DNA of 64,000 bases from CAVSJJ01 sp963771015 (GTDB lineage: Bacteria; Actinomycetota; Actinomycetes; Actinomycetales; Dermatophilaceae): contig CAVYRN010000006.1 in assembly GCA_963771015.1 (NCBI GenBank), forward strand, positions 248,001 to 312,000. Direction: 5' to 3'. Every line of letters starts with the position of its first letter. Position 1 is the first letter of the stretch. A program made the position numbers and the translations under genes. The notes beneath the pieces were generated by a model, which saw only the letters and a list, made by a program, of their open reading frames with translations, was not told where the DNA came from and did no database searches. Shown here piece by piece: positions 51,918-61,753 of this stretch.

Positions 51918-54900
51918 TCAGCCTCCCGAGCTGCCCGCCCGGATGACCGACCGCAACGTTCGCAGGGCAACCGACAGAGCGGCGATGGTGGGGGTTTCGA
52001 GCCGGAGAATGCCGCCGAGCGAGGTCCGCGCCCGCTGGATGACATCGACGTTCGCCCCCGCCCACACCTCGAATGCCTGCGCCGGTTCGACGTCCGCCAC
52101 GCCACCGGAGGCGTCGAGGACCGCGCGGGTCATCGACTCGAGAACGGCATACAGGTCGTCGCGCAACGCACCTCGAGCCAGGGCATCCCACCGGTCCTCG
52201 CGCGGCAGCTTCGTCACCTTCGTCAGCATCGTGTCGATCCCGAAGCTCTCCGAGACGAAGTAGTAGAGCGGCGCGATGGCCGTCGGCTCGTTCGAGGTGT
52301 CGGCGGCGATGTCGACGATGTCGAGGAGCGAGTACTGGTCGAGCAGACTGGCAGCGCGCGTGGCCATCTCCGGAGGCACGCCGCACCCCTCGTAGTCCGC
52401 GGCCCGTGCCTCGAGCCGCCGGCGCTCGTCGCCCCGCAGGAGGTCGGGCACCGACGGGCCGAGCTCGGCGACGATCTCGGCGAACCGGTCGATCTCGGCG
52501 CGGATGTCGACCGCCGTGGCCCGGGAGGCCAGGAACCAGCGGACGGCCCGGTCGAGAAGCCGCCGGAACTCGAAGTGCAGGCGCGTCTGCACCTCGGAGT
52601 CGACGGCGCTGTCGAGCTCCTCGACGGCCGCCACGAAGTGGGGCAGGCCGAACACCTCTCGGCTGACGACGAACGCCCGCGCGACCTGCTCGGCCGTCCC
52701 ACCGGTCTCCTCCATCGCCCGGTAGACGAAGGTGATGCCACCGCGGTTGATCATCGCGTTGGCGACCGAGTTGGCGACGATCTCGCGACGCAGCGGGTGC
52801 TCCGCCAGCTCCTCGGCATACCCCTCACGCAGCGGCGTCGGGAAGTACGAGGCGAGCGTCGCGACGAGGAACGGGTCGTCGGGCAGGTCGCTGGCGAGGA
52901 GGTCCTTCTTGACGGCGAGCTTGGCGTAGGCGAGCAGGACGCACAGCTCCGGCGAGGTGAGACCCCGCCCCTCGTGGTGTCGCACATCGAGCTCGGCGTC
53001 CGAGGGGAGGAACTCGATGGATCGGTCGAGCTCGCCCCGCTCCTCGAGCCACCGCATGAGCCGGATGTGGACCGGCGCCATCGACGCCTGCTGCGCGCGG
53101 GCGTTGCCGATCAGGACGTTCTGCTCGAAGTTGTCGCGCAGCACCTGCTCGGCGATCTCGTCGGTCATCGACACCAGCAGCTCGTTGCGCTCCTCGAGCG
53201 ACATCTCGCCCCGGCGGATGACGTCACCGAGGAGGATCTTGATGTTGACCTCGTGGTCGGAGGTGTCGACGCCGGCGGAGTTGTCGACGGCGTCGGTGTT
53301 GACCCGCACCCCGTGCCTGGCCGCCTCGATCCGGCCCAGCTGCGAGAGGCCGAGGTTCCCGCCCTCGCCGACGACCTTGACCCGCAGCTCGTCGCCATCG
53401 ACCCGGATGGCGTCGTTCGCGCGGTCACCGACGGCGAGGTGCTCCTCGGTGCTCGCCTTGACGTAGGTGCCGATCCCGCCGTTCCACAGCAGGTCCACCG
53501 GAGCGAGGAGGATCGCGTGGATGAGCTCGGCCGGTGTCATCGCCGCCCGACCGTCGGGCAGGCCGAGCGCCTCGCGCATCTGTGGGGTGACCGCCACGGA
53601 CTTCAGGCTGCGCCGGAAGACGCCGCCGCCGGCGCTGATGAGCCCCTTGTCGTAGTCGTCCCAGGACGAACGCGGCAGGGCGAACATCCGCTCTCGCTCC
53701 GCGAAGGAGGCGGCCGGGTCGGGATCCGGGTCGATGAAGACATGTCGGTGGTCGAACGCCGCGACGAGCTTGATGTGCGGCGACAGGAGCATGCCGTTGC
53801 CGAAGACGTCACCGCTCATGTCGCCGATGCCGACGACGGTGAAGTCCTCGCTCTGGGTGTCGACGCCCATCTCGCGGAAGTGCCGCTTGACCGACTCCCA
53901 GGCGCCCTTGGCCGTGATGCCCATGGCCTTGTGGTCGTAGCCGGCCGAGCCCCCGGAGGCGAACGCGTCGTCGAGCCAGAAGCCGTAGGCCTGGGCGACC
54001 CCGTTGGCGATGTCGGAGAACGTGGCGGTGCCCTTGTCCGCCGCGACGACGAGGTAGGGGTCGTCGGCGTCGTGGCGCACCGTGCGACCGGGCGGGATGA
54101 TCTCCCCCTTGACCCGGTTGTCGGTGACGTCGAGCAGCCCGGAGATGAACATCCGGTAGGCCGCCTTGCCCTCCGTGAGCCAGGCGTCCCGGTCGAGCGC
54201 CGGGTCCGGCAGCTGCTTGGGGAAGAACCCGCCCTTGGAGCCGGTCGGCACGATGACGGCGTTCTTGACCATCTGCGCCTTGACCAGCCCGAGGATCTCG
54301 GTGCGGAAGTCCTCTCGCCGGTCCGACCAGCGCAGGCCGCCCCGGGCGACCGGTCCGAAGCGGAGGTGGACGCCCTCGACCCGAGGGCTGTAGACCCAGA
54401 TCTCGAACTTCGGCCGCGGGGCGGGCAGGTCGGGGACCTGGGACGGGTCGAGCTTGAGCGAGACGTACTGCCGCATGGCCTCGTCCCGCGCGGCCGGGGA
54501 CGGCGCCTCCTGGAAGTAGTTCGTCCGCAGTCCGGCCCGGACGACCCCGAGGAAGGCGCGGATGATCCGGTCATGGTCGAGCGAGGCGACCTCGTCGAGG
54601 GCCGCGAGGACGCGGGCGGCGATCTCCTCCTCGGCCTGGCTGCGTGCCCCGTCGGGCCGGCCCGCATACCGGTCGGGATCGAAGCGGGTCTCGAAGAGGG
54701 CGACGAGGTCGGCGGCGATGTGCGGGTTCGAGACGAGGCCGTCCTCGAGGTACTCCTGGCTGAAGGTCGACTGGGTCTGGCGGAGGTAGCGCGAGACCAT
54801 CCGGAGGATGACGACCTGACGCCAGCTGAGCTGCGCGGCGAGGACGAGCTTGTTGAACCCGTCGGACTCCGCGAGCCCGTCCCAGACCGCCGCGACCGCA

Positions 54901-56852
54901 CCCTCGAACAGCTCGCGCAACCGTTCGTGGCTCATCGCGTCCCAGATGGCAGCGTCGGTCACCCGGAGCCCGAAGTCGTAGACGTGCAGCCTCGTCCCGT
55001 CGGAGCGGTCGACCTCGTAGGGCTGTTCGTCGATGACCTCGACGCCCATGTGCGCGAAGATCGGCAGGATGTCGGTGAGCGAGAGAGGGTCGGTTCGGAA
55101 GAGCTTGAACCGACGCATCGTCGCCGGGGCGTCCACGGGGCGGTAGAGGGCCACGCTCGTGGGCCGCTCCTCACCCAGCCGGTCCAGGTGGGCCAGGTCA
55201 GCGACGCCCTGGCTCGTCGTGAACGTCTCCTCGTATGCCGTGCTGAAGCCGCGCCCGAACCGGGCCATGAGCCGGTCGCTCTCGGCCTCGCCGAGCTTGT
55301 CGAACACCGCGTCGGCGAGTCGGTCGCTCCACGTCCGGCTCACCTCGACCAGGTGCTGCTCGAGGGCGTCGCGCTCCTCGGGCGCCAGGGCGCGGACGCG
55401 CTCGCCCTTCGGCATCCGGATGACGTAGTGGATCCGGGACAGGGCGCTCTCGGAGACCCGGGCACTGAACTCGATGCTCACGCCCTCGAAGGCGTCCTTG
55501 AGGATCTCGGCCATCCGCAGCCGGACCGCGGTGTTGTAGCGGTCCCGAGGGATGTAGACGATGGCGGACACGAAGCGGCCGTAGTCGTCCTCGCGGAGGA
55601 ACAGCCGCGTGTACCGACGCTCCTGGAGCCGGGTGACGGCGATCGCCACCTCGTACAGCTGCTCCACCGATGCCTGGAAGAGCTCGTCACGGGGAAAGGT
55701 CTCGAGGACGCCGAGCAGGTCCTTGGCGGTGTGTGAGCCCGGCGCGACACCGGAGAGCTTGATGATGGCCTTGACCTTCTCGGCGATGAGCGGCAGGCGG
55801 GTGACCGAGTCGGTGTAGGCGGTCGCGGCGTACAGGCCGAGGAAACGACGCTCCCCGACGACCCGGCCCCGCGCGTCGTAGGCCTTGACGCCGACATAGT
55901 CGAGGAACGCACGGCGGTGGACCGTCGAGCGGGAGTTGGCCTTCGTGACGATGAGGAGGGTCGGCTCGTGGGCCTTGAGCTGGGCCTCCTCGGTGAGCGG
56001 CGGGTGGGCCTCGCCGAGCACGGGATCCGAGCGCAGCAGCCCGAGCCCGGTACCGGTCACCGGGACGATGGCCTCGCCACTGCCCTCACCCTCGGCCTCC
56101 GTCTCGGCGAGGCGGTACTCGCGGTACCCGAGGAAGGTGTAGTGGTTGTCGGCCATCCACCGCAGGAAGGCGACCGTGCGGGCCACCTCTGCGGGCGCGA
56201 CGCCGGGGGGTGGGCTGCCCTCGGTCTCGGCGGCGATGACGAGGCAGCGCGAGCGCATCTTCGGCCAGTCCTCGACGGCCTCGCGGACGTCGCTGAGGAC
56301 CGCGCGGATCCGTGCGGCGATCTCGCCCTGGCGCTGCTCGTCGGTCTCGCGGTCGATCGTCAGGGTCATCCACGACTCGTGCACATCGCCCACCGACCCG
56401 GCCGGCCCGGTCGCGTCCTGGGGGTCGACCTCGAGGACCCCCTCGAGATGACCCAGGACGTCGCGACGGACCATGAACTGCGGGTGGACGATGAGGTGGA
56501 CGTCGATACCTTCGGCGACGAGCTCGCCCGTCACGGAGTCGACGAGGAACGGCATGTCGTCGGTGACGATCTGGACCATCGTCCGCGCGTTCACCCAGAG
56601 CTCGTCCTTGGGCGCGGGGTTGAACACCGAGACGTTGGCGGTCCCCGGCGCCCGGTGCAGCGCGAGGGTCAGGTGGTTGGCGACGGCACCGCTGAGCACC
56701 TCGGCGGGCCGCTCGGCCAGCTCCTCGGTCGCGACATGCCGAAAGTAGCGCTCCACGAGGTCGAGCCGGTCCCCTCCCTCCGGCGTCTGCGCCAGGTACT
56801 CGGCCACCTGGGACAGGATCTGCTCTCTGGTGCGGACCAGGGTCTCGGACAT
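51918..56852 (-). CDS. gdh: NAD-specific glutamate dehydrogenase, large (180-kDa) class
   Basis: About 1644 aa, full length for this class. It oxidises glutamate to 2-oxoglutarate and ammonia with NAD. The N-terminal regulatory half (about 700 residues, with VDSVTGELVAEGIDVHLIVHPQ) precedes the catalytic core (KFEIWVYSPRVEGVHLRFGPVARGGLRWSDR, KNAVIVPTGSKGGFFPKQLP, then VVGIGDMSGDVFGNGMLLS with the nucleotide-binding turn). I use the ATG at 56852 with AAGGA upstream; a GTG at 56876 is in frame but has no such site. With PruA it links proline to the citric acid cycle. Confidence 0.94.
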   Translation of the reverse strand: MSETLVRTREQILSQVAEYLAQTPEGGDRLDLVERYFRHVATEELAERPAEVLSGAVANHLTLALHRAPGTANVSVFNPAPKDELWVNARTMVQIVTDDMPFLVDSVTGELVAEGIDVHLIVHPQFMVRRDVLGHLEGVLEVDPQDATGPAGSVGDVHESWMTLTIDRETDEQRQGEIAARIRAVLSDVREAVEDWPKMRSRCLVIAAETEGSPPPGVAPAEVARTVAFLRWMADNHYTFLGYREYRLAETEAEGEGSGEAIVPVTGTGLGLLRSDPVLGEAHPPLTEEAQLKAHEPTLLIVTKANSRSTVHRRAFLDYVGVKAYDARGRVVGERRFLGLYAATAYTDSVTRLPLIAEKVKAIIKLSGVAPGSHTAKDLLGVLETFPRDELFQASVEQLYEVAIAVTRLQERRYTRLFLREDDYGRFVSAIVYIPRDRYNTAVRLRMAEILKDAFEGVSIEFSARVSESALSRIHYVIRMPKGERVRALAPEERDALEQHLVEVSRTWSDRLADAVFDKLGEAESDRLMARFGRGFSTAYEETFTTSQGVADLAHLDRLGEERPTSVALYRPVDAPATMRRFKLFRTDPLSLTDILPIFAHMGVEVIDEQPYEVDRSDGTRLHVYDFGLRVTDAAIWDAMSHERLRELFEGAVAAVWDGLAESDGFNKLVLAAQLSWRQVVILRMVSRYLRQTQSTFSQEYLEDGLVSNPHIAADLVALFETRFDPDRYAGRPDGARSQAEEEIAARVLAALDEVASLDHDRIIRAFLGVVRAGLRTNYFQEAPSPAARDEAMRQYVSLKLDPSQVPDLPAPRPKFEIWVYSPRVEGVHLRFGPVARGGLRWSDRREDFRTEILGLVKAQMVKNAVIVPTGSKGGFFPKQLPDPALDRDAWLTEGKAAYRMFISGLLDVTDNRVKGEIIPPGRTVRHDADDPYLVVAADKGTATFSDIANGVAQAYGFWLDDAFASGGSAGYDHKAMGITAKGAWESVKRHFREMGVDTQSEDFTVVGIGDMSGDVFGNGMLLSPHIKLVAAFDHRHVFIDPDPDPAASFAERERMFALPRSSWDDYDKGLISAGGGVFRRSLKSVAVTPQMREALGLPDGRAAMTPAELIHAILLAPVDLLWNGGIGTYVKASTEEHLAVGDRANDAIRVDGDELRVKVVGEGGNLGLSQLGRIEAARHGVRVNTDAVDNSAGVDTSDHEVNIKILLGDVIRRGEMSLEERNELLVSMTDEIAEQVLRDNFEQNVLIGNARAQQASMAPVHIRLMRWLEERGELDRSIEFLPSDAELDVRHHEGRGLTSPELCVLLAYAKLAVKKDLLASDLPDDPFLVATLASYFPTPLREGYAEELAEHPLRREIVANSVANAMINRGGITFVYRAMEETGGTAEQVARAFVVSREVFGLPHFVAAVEELDSAVDSEVQTRLHFEFRRLLDRAVRWFLASRATAVDIRAEIDRFAEIVAELGPSVPDLLRGDERRRLEARAADYEGCGVPPEMATRAASLLDQYSLLDIVDIAADTSNEPTAIAPLYYFVSESFGIDTMLTKVTKLPREDRWDALARGALRDDLYAVLESMTRAVLDASGGVADVEPAQAFEVWAGANVDVIQRARTSLGGILRLETPTIAALSVALRTLRSVIRAGSSGG

Positions 56853-56983
56853 GATGCTGGGGTATTCCTTCGTCACGACAGGCGCCGGGTTGCGGCGGGC
56901 GGCACGTCACTGTGCGCCACGAACGAGCCTATGCCCGTTCCCTGGTCACTGGCTGGTAGGCGTGAGCAACGCGCGGACGGTTC

Positions 56984-58405
56984 TTACCTGGCGAGGACGT
57001 CCAGGGTGCCGAGTGAGGGGTCGTGTGCGTAGGCGATCCGGACACCGTTGGCCTTGGCGTGGTGCAACGCCCCGACGACCGCCTCGGTCACCCGCTCGCC
57101 GGGCGCGAGGACCGGGACGCCGGGCGGGTACGGCGCCACGAGCTCGGCGCTCGTGCGGCCGAGCGCCCGGCCGAGCCGGACCCGCTCGCGAGCGGCGAAG
57201 AAGGCGTCCCGGGGCGGGCAGTCGACAACCGGGTCGACCTCCCAGACCGCGGCGGGCGTCACGAGCCGCGGGTCGCCGGAGTGCGACTCGACGAGATGAA
57301 CCAGCGCGTCGCCGAGCGCGCCGATGCTCTCGGCGTCGTCGGCAAGGGTGACCATGGCGACGAGGGTGTCCCGGTCGGCCATCTCGACCGGCATCCCTCG
57401 TTCGACGAGCCCGGCCTCCACGGCGCGGCCGTCGGCGCCGGTGCCCGAGAGGACGAGGGTCAGCTTGACCGGGTCGACGCCGGGGCCGTCGAGGACGACG
57501 AGGCCCGGCACCTCGGCAAGCCGCTCCCGCAGGCCACGCACCGCCAGGATGACCTGGCCGAGGAGCGCCGGGCCGTCCTGTGCCAGCAGGGCCCGGGAGG
57601 CGTCGATGCTCGCCAGGATCGCCCCACTGGGGCTGGTCGTGTGCGTGGCGTCGACGCCGGCGGCGAGCCGCGCGGGGTTGATCCGGGCGGTCCGCGCCAG
57701 CACGAGGGCGCCCTGGGACCACGCAGGGAGCGTCTTGTGGGCACTGACGACCATCGCGTCGGCGCCCGCCGCGATGGCGTGTGGCGGGAGGTCGGGGTGG
57801 AAGCCGAAGTGCGCGGCCCACGCCGCGTCGACGATGAGGGGTATGCCGTGCCGGTGTGCCACGTCGGCCAGCCCGGTGACGTCGCCGACGGTCCCGACAT
57901 AGGCCGGGTCACCGGCGAAGACGGCCACCGCATCCGGGGCGGCCTCGAGGGCCGCCGCGACGTCCGATGGCGCCAGCCCGAGCGGCAGCCCCAGGTGCGG
58001 GTCGACCCGTGGCCGCACCCACACCGGGGTGAGCCCGGCGAGGACGAGCGCAAGGAGCATCGACCGGTGCAGGGTGCGACCGACGACGACCCGGTCGCCG
58101 GGACTGCCCACGGCCAGGGCCAGGGCCTGGTTCCCGTGCGTCGATCCCCCGACCGAGAAGTAGCACGTGTCGGCCCGCCACAGTGCGGCCGCACGGCGCT
58201 CGGCGTCGGTGAGCACGCCCGCGGCGAGCGCCATCGAGTCGAGCCCTGCATAGAGGGGGACGTCGCCGGACACGACATCCCCGACGAGGTCGGTGCGGTG
58301 CTTGTGGCCGGGGATGGTGAACGGACGCATCCCCCGCTCCTGGAAGCGCAGCCAGGCGTCCAGGAGTGGGGCATCGCGACGCAGGCCTCGTGGGTCAGTC
58401 GCCAT
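56984..58405 (-). CDS. Orn/Lys/Arg decarboxylase family protein (short form)
   Basis: 473 aa. PLP-dependent fold type I enzyme. N-terminus PFTIPGHKHRTDL and the pyridoxal-phosphate lysine in VVSAHKTLPAWSQGA are characteristic, as are CYFSVGGSTHGNQALALA and the C-terminal PPGVPVLAPGERV. The length fits the short Bacillus SpeA/YaaO-like type, not the longer biodegradative or mycobacterial forms. Substrate (Lys, Arg or Orn) cannot be decided. It follows the glutamate dehydrogenase in reverse order, and its start is divergent from the leaderless gene at 58507. Confidence 0.87.
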   Translation of the reverse strand: MATDPRGLRRDAPLLDAWLRFQERGMRPFTIPGHKHRTDLVGDVVSGDVPLYAGLDSMALAAGVLTDAERRAAALWRADTCYFSVGGSTHGNQALALAVGSPGDRVVVGRTLHRSMLLALVLAGLTPVWVRPRVDPHLGLPLGLAPSDVAAALEAAPDAVAVFAGDPAYVGTVGDVTGLADVAHRHGIPLIVDAAWAAHFGFHPDLPPHAIAAGADAMVVSAHKTLPAWSQGALVLARTARINPARLAAGVDATHTTSPSGAILASIDASRALLAQDGPALLGQVILAVRGLRERLAEVPGLVVLDGPGVDPVKLTLVLSGTGADGRAVEAGLVERGMPVEMADRDTLVAMVTLADDAESIGALGDALVHLVESHSGDPRLVTPAAVWEVDPVVDCPPRDAFFAARERVRLGRALGRTSAELVAPYPPGVPVLAPGERVTEAVVGALHHAKANGVRIAYAHDPSLGTLDVLAR

Positions 58406-58494
58406 CCACCGCCCCTGCCGCCGTCATGGCCGCCACTGTAAGGGCTGACGGGCGCCCGTTGTGGGTAACCGCGCGGCCCCCGCTGTCGCCCACC

Positions 58495-58500
58495 TACAGT
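58495..58500 (+). promoter_or_regulatory. -10 element for a probably leaderless gene
   Basis: TACAGT within CCACCTACAGTGG (58490-58502), six bases before the GTG at 58507. The identical 13-mer is at 13483-13495 with the same arrangement. Confidence 0.55.
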
Positions 58501-58506
58501 GGTCGG

Positions 58507-58818
58507 GTGCCCGCGTTCCCCCCCCGCGAGAGCGTCGCGCCTGCCGTGGCCGCCCTGCGACGCGTGCGCGACCGGGTCCTTGCCGTCGAGGACGACGTCC
58601 TGTCCGGCTTCGCGGTGCTCGGCGAACCGCTGGCCCAGCGGGTCCTCGACGACTGGCTCGACCACGCCGCCGACACGCTGCGCCTGCTGGCCGAGGAGGC
58701 CGCCGTGCAGGTGCGGCTGCTCTCCGACGACCTCCCGGTCCGACCGGCCGAGCACGATCCGGAGCGAGGGCCCGGTGTCGCGCGCCCAGACGCACGTCGG
58801 CCAGGAGGCGGTCGGTGA
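58507..58818 (+). CDS. Small helical protein, first of a coupled pair
   Basis: 103 aa, predicted helical and soluble (SVAPAVAALRRVRDRVLAVEDDVLSG, QRVLDDWLDHAADTLRLLAEEAAVQVRLL), with a charged, Pro-rich C-terminus. I do not recognise a family; the two-helix layout is compatible with WXG100/EspC-like partners. The GTG start has a -10 hexamer six bases upstream and no ribosome binding site. Its stop overlaps the next gene (GTGA). Confidence 0.6.
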   Translation: MPAFPPRESVAPAVAALRRVRDRVLAVEDDVLSGFAVLGEPLAQRVLDDWLDHAADTLRLLAEEAAVQVRLLSDDLPVRPAEHDPERGPGVARPDARRPGGGR

Positions 58819-59339
58819 ACGCCGTGGTCCCGGGCGACCCGGCGTCACTCTCGGCGGCGGGCGGCTCGCTCGTCCGTGCCGCTGCGGCCATGGCCGCCGA
58901 CCTGGCCGCACTCGACACGGCATACGCCGAGCTCGGCCTGGAGTGGGGTGGCCGCAGGTCGGTTGCGGTCCGGCGTCGCGGCGCCGCCCTTGCCGGCGCC
59001 GGCGGCCTTCTCGCCGGCGAGCTCGGTGCCGTGGGGGCCGCGCTGCAGGAGCACGCGACCGACCTCGCCGAGCTCGCGGCGCGGGCCCGCGAGATCGCCG
59101 AACGTGCAGCCCGTGACGGCCTCCAGGTGCGCGAGAGGCGGATCGAGCTCGCCTACGGCGTCACGGGCGAGGCCGTGGCGGAGCTGGCCGATGCCCGGGA
59201 GCACCACCGGACCGGGCTGCAGGCCGAGCTCGATGTCGTCCTCATCCAGCTCGATCGACGCCGGCGTCGGCTCCTCGACCTCGTCACGGTCTCCACAGCT
59301 GCGCTGGCCGCCGTCTCGGCGGAGGTGCGGCTCCGCTGA
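58815..59339 (+). CDS. WXG100-like helical protein
   Basis: 174 aa. Residues 1-110 are two long amphipathic helices around the turn YAELGLEWGGRRS, where W-G-G sits at the expected WxG position. A charged helical tail follows. It is like many actinobacterial proteins adjacent to type VII secretion genes, but it is longer than the classical 100 aa, so the assignment is tentative. AGGAGG precedes the GTG; the start overlaps the previous gene. A distant EssC-like ATPase lies at 45-49 kb. Confidence 0.5.
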   Translation: MNAVVPGDPASLSAAGGSLVRAAAAMAADLAALDTAYAELGLEWGGRRSVAVRRRGAALAGAGGLLAGELGAVGAALQEHATDLAELAARAREIAERAARDGLQVRERRIELAYGVTGEAVAELADAREHHRTGLQAELDVVLIQLDRRRRRLLDLVTVSTAALAAVSAEVRLR

Positions 59340-59422
59340 CCGGCCGTCGCGAACATCTGAGAGGATCCCTCCCACCGTTGCCCCGACGGCGCCGCCGTCC
59401 CCCGACCGACGAGGAGCAGGCC

Positions 59423-59914
59423 GTGCGACTGACGACCCGCGAGGAGTACAACGCCTCGCCGCAGGCGGTGTTCGCCATCATCGGCGACCCGGCGTTCCAG
59501 GCCGCCAAGTGCGCTGCCACGTCGACCGGCAAGTACACCATCGACGTGGCCGAGCACGGCGACCACACCGTCATCAGGTCCGAGCGGCACCTCCCGAGCG
59601 ACGGGCTGCCCGACGCCGCCCGCTCGTTCGTCGGCCAGGAGCTGACCGTCATCGAGATCCAGGACTGGGGCCCTGCCGAGACCGACGGCTCGCGCCGCTG
59701 TGCGGTCGACCTGCACATCACCGGTGCACCGGTCACCCTCCGGGGTGAGGCGCTCCTCGCCCCGAGTGCACGGGGGTCCGTCGAGACCCTCGAGGGCGAG
59801 CTCAAGGCCAACATCCCGTTCATCGGCGGGAAGATCGAGAGGTCCGCCGCCGGCCCGATCCTCGGCGCCATCAGCATCGAGGCCGACACGATCCGCACGT
59901 TCCTGGACCGCTGA
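59423..59914 (+). CDS. DUF2505 family protein
   Basis: 163 aa. VRLTTREEYNASPQAVFAIIGDPAFQAAKCAATS and the C-terminus GELKANIPFIGGKIERSAAGPILGAISIEADTIRTFL match DUF2505, an actinobacterial family related to the SRPBCC/START lipid-binding fold. The ligand is unknown. The start is GTG at 59423. A nine-bp hairpin follows the stop. Confidence 0.85.
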   Translation: MRLTTREEYNASPQAVFAIIGDPAFQAAKCAATSTGKYTIDVAEHGDHTVIRSERHLPSDGLPDAARSFVGQELTVIEIQDWGPAETDGSRRCAVDLHITGAPVTLRGEALLAPSARGSVETLEGELKANIPFIGGKIERSAAGPILGAISIEADTIRTFLDR

Positions 59915-59970
59915 GCCCGGCGCGGCAGGACCGGGGCGCCGGCTCCCCGTCCACCTGGCTGACCACCTTG

Positions 59971-59997
59971 TGAGCGGACCCGACCAGAGTCCGCTCA
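59971..59997. terminator. Hairpin between the DUF2505 and pruA genes
   Basis: TGAGCGGAC and GTCCGCTCA form a perfect nine-bp stem with a nine-base loop, between two convergent stop codons (59914 and 60016). There is no T-run. Confidence 0.55.
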
Positions 59998-60015
59998 GCT
60001 TCGGCTCACGACCTG

Positions 60016-61647
60016 TCAGCTGCCCATGTGCGGGTATGCGTGGCTCGTCGGCGGGACGAAGTTCTCCTTGATCGAGCGGGTCGAGGTCCACCGCAGGAGG
60101 TTCTGGGCGGACCCGGCCTTGTCGTTCGTGCCGGACGCCCGGCCGCCGCCGAACGGCTGCTGGCCGACGACGGCCCCGGTCGGCTTGTCGTTGACGTAGA
60201 AGTTGCCCGCCGCGAACCGGAGCGCATGGGTCGCCTCGGCGATGGCCTCCCGGTCCTGGGCGATGATCGCCCCGGTCAGGGCGTAGGGCGCGAAGGACTC
60301 CATCTGGTCCATGACCTTGGCGTACGAGCGGTCCGGGAAGACGTGGACGGAGAGGATCGGCCCGAAGTACTCGGTCCGGAACATCTCGTCGGTCGGGTCC
60401 TCGCCGACGACGACCGTGGGCCGGACGAAGTACCCCTCCGAGTCGTCGTAGGTCCCACCGGCGACGATGTCGAGACCGGCGCTCGCGCGGGCCCGGTCGA
60501 TGGCGGCCTTGTGCTTGCCGAACGCCCGGTCGTCGATGACGGCGCCGAGGAAGTTCGTGAAGTCGCTCGGGTCCCCCATCGGCAGCTCGTTCGTCACGGT
60601 GACGAGGTCGTCCTTGATCCGGCGCCACACACTGCGCGGGATGTAGGCCCGCGACGCCGCCGAGCACTTCTGGCCCTGGTACTCGAACGCACCACGGACG
60701 AGCGCGGTCCGCAGCACATCGGGGTCGGCGCTGGGGTGGGCGAAGACGAAGTCCTTGCCGCCGGTCTCACCGACGATCCTCGGGTAGTGGCGGTAGCCCG
60801 ACAGGTTCGCCGCGATCTGCTGCCAGAGCCCCTGGAAGACCCGCGTCGACCCGGTGAAGTGCAACCCGGCGAACTCCGGGTGGCCGATGACGACATCGGA
60901 GACGTCGACCCCGTGGCCGGTGAGCATGTTGATGACGCCCGGCGGCATCCCGGCCGACTCGAGGACCTCGATGATGACCTGCGCCGACAGCTGCTGGGTG
61001 TGGGAGGGCTTCCACACGACCGGGTTGCCCATCAGCGCGGGAGCCGTCGGGAGGTTGCCGGCGATCGAGGTGAAGTTGAAGGGCGTGACGGCATAGACGA
61101 ACCCCTCGAGCGAGCGGTAGTCGATCCGGTTCCAGATGCCCTTGGCGTTGGCGACCGGCTGCTCCTCGAGGAGCTGCCGGGCGAAGTGGACGTTGAAGCG
61201 CCAGAAGTCGGCGAGCTCACACGCCGCGTCGATCTCGGACTGGTAGGCGGTCTTGGACTGGCCGAGCATCGTCGCCGCATTCATCCGCGCCCGGAAGGGA
61301 CCCGCGAGCAGGTCGGCGGCCTTGAGCAGCACGGCCGCCCGGTCGTCGAACTCGAGGTCCCGCCAGCCGGGGCCAGCGGCCATCGCGGCATCGACGGCCG
61401 CCTTCGCGTCAGCCTTCGTCGCGTTGCGCAACCGACCGATCACCTTGCGGTGCGCGTGCGGCTGGCGCACGTCCATCCGCGCACCCTTGCCCTGCACCCG
61501 CGCGCCGCCGATGGTGTGCGGCAGGTCGTGGACGGTGCCGGCCAGGTCGGCCAGCGCCCGCTCGAGGCTCGCTCGCTCCGCGCTCCCGGGCGCATAGTCG
61601 AGGACCGGCTCGTTGACGGGCGTGGGAGGGGCGGTGACGGCATCCAT
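60016..61647 (-). CDS. pruA: L-glutamate gamma-semialdehyde dehydrogenase
   Basis: 543 aa. It oxidises glutamate semialdehyde (from proline) to glutamate with NAD. ALDH motifs are FNFTSIAGNLPTAPALMGN, the catalytic Glu in VGETGGKDF and the catalytic Cys in YQGQKCSAASRAY; the C-terminus GGGRASGTNDKAGSAQNLLRW is specific for the PruA/RocA group. AAGGAG precedes the ATG by nine bases. Proline dehydrogenase is not in the window. Confidence 0.95.
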   Translation of the reverse strand: MDAVTAPPTPVNEPVLDYAPGSAERASLERALADLAGTVHDLPHTIGGARVQGKGARMDVRQPHAHRKVIGRLRNATKADAKAAVDAAMAAGPGWRDLEFDDRAAVLLKAADLLAGPFRARMNAATMLGQSKTAYQSEIDAACELADFWRFNVHFARQLLEEQPVANAKGIWNRIDYRSLEGFVYAVTPFNFTSIAGNLPTAPALMGNPVVWKPSHTQQLSAQVIIEVLESAGMPPGVINMLTGHGVDVSDVVIGHPEFAGLHFTGSTRVFQGLWQQIAANLSGYRHYPRIVGETGGKDFVFAHPSADPDVLRTALVRGAFEYQGQKCSAASRAYIPRSVWRRIKDDLVTVTNELPMGDPSDFTNFLGAVIDDRAFGKHKAAIDRARASAGLDIVAGGTYDDSEGYFVRPTVVVGEDPTDEMFRTEYFGPILSVHVFPDRSYAKVMDQMESFAPYALTGAIIAQDREAIAEATHALRFAAGNFYVNDKPTGAVVGQQPFGGGRASGTNDKAGSAQNLLRWTSTRSIKENFVPPTSHAYPHMGS

Positions 61648-61753
61648 GGATGGGGACTCCTTCGACGGCGATGGCGGGGTGTTCGTATCGTGTCACGGCT
61701 GCCCGCGGATGGTCAGCCGGGTGGTGTCGGCCGGCACGGACCGGGTATGCCGG

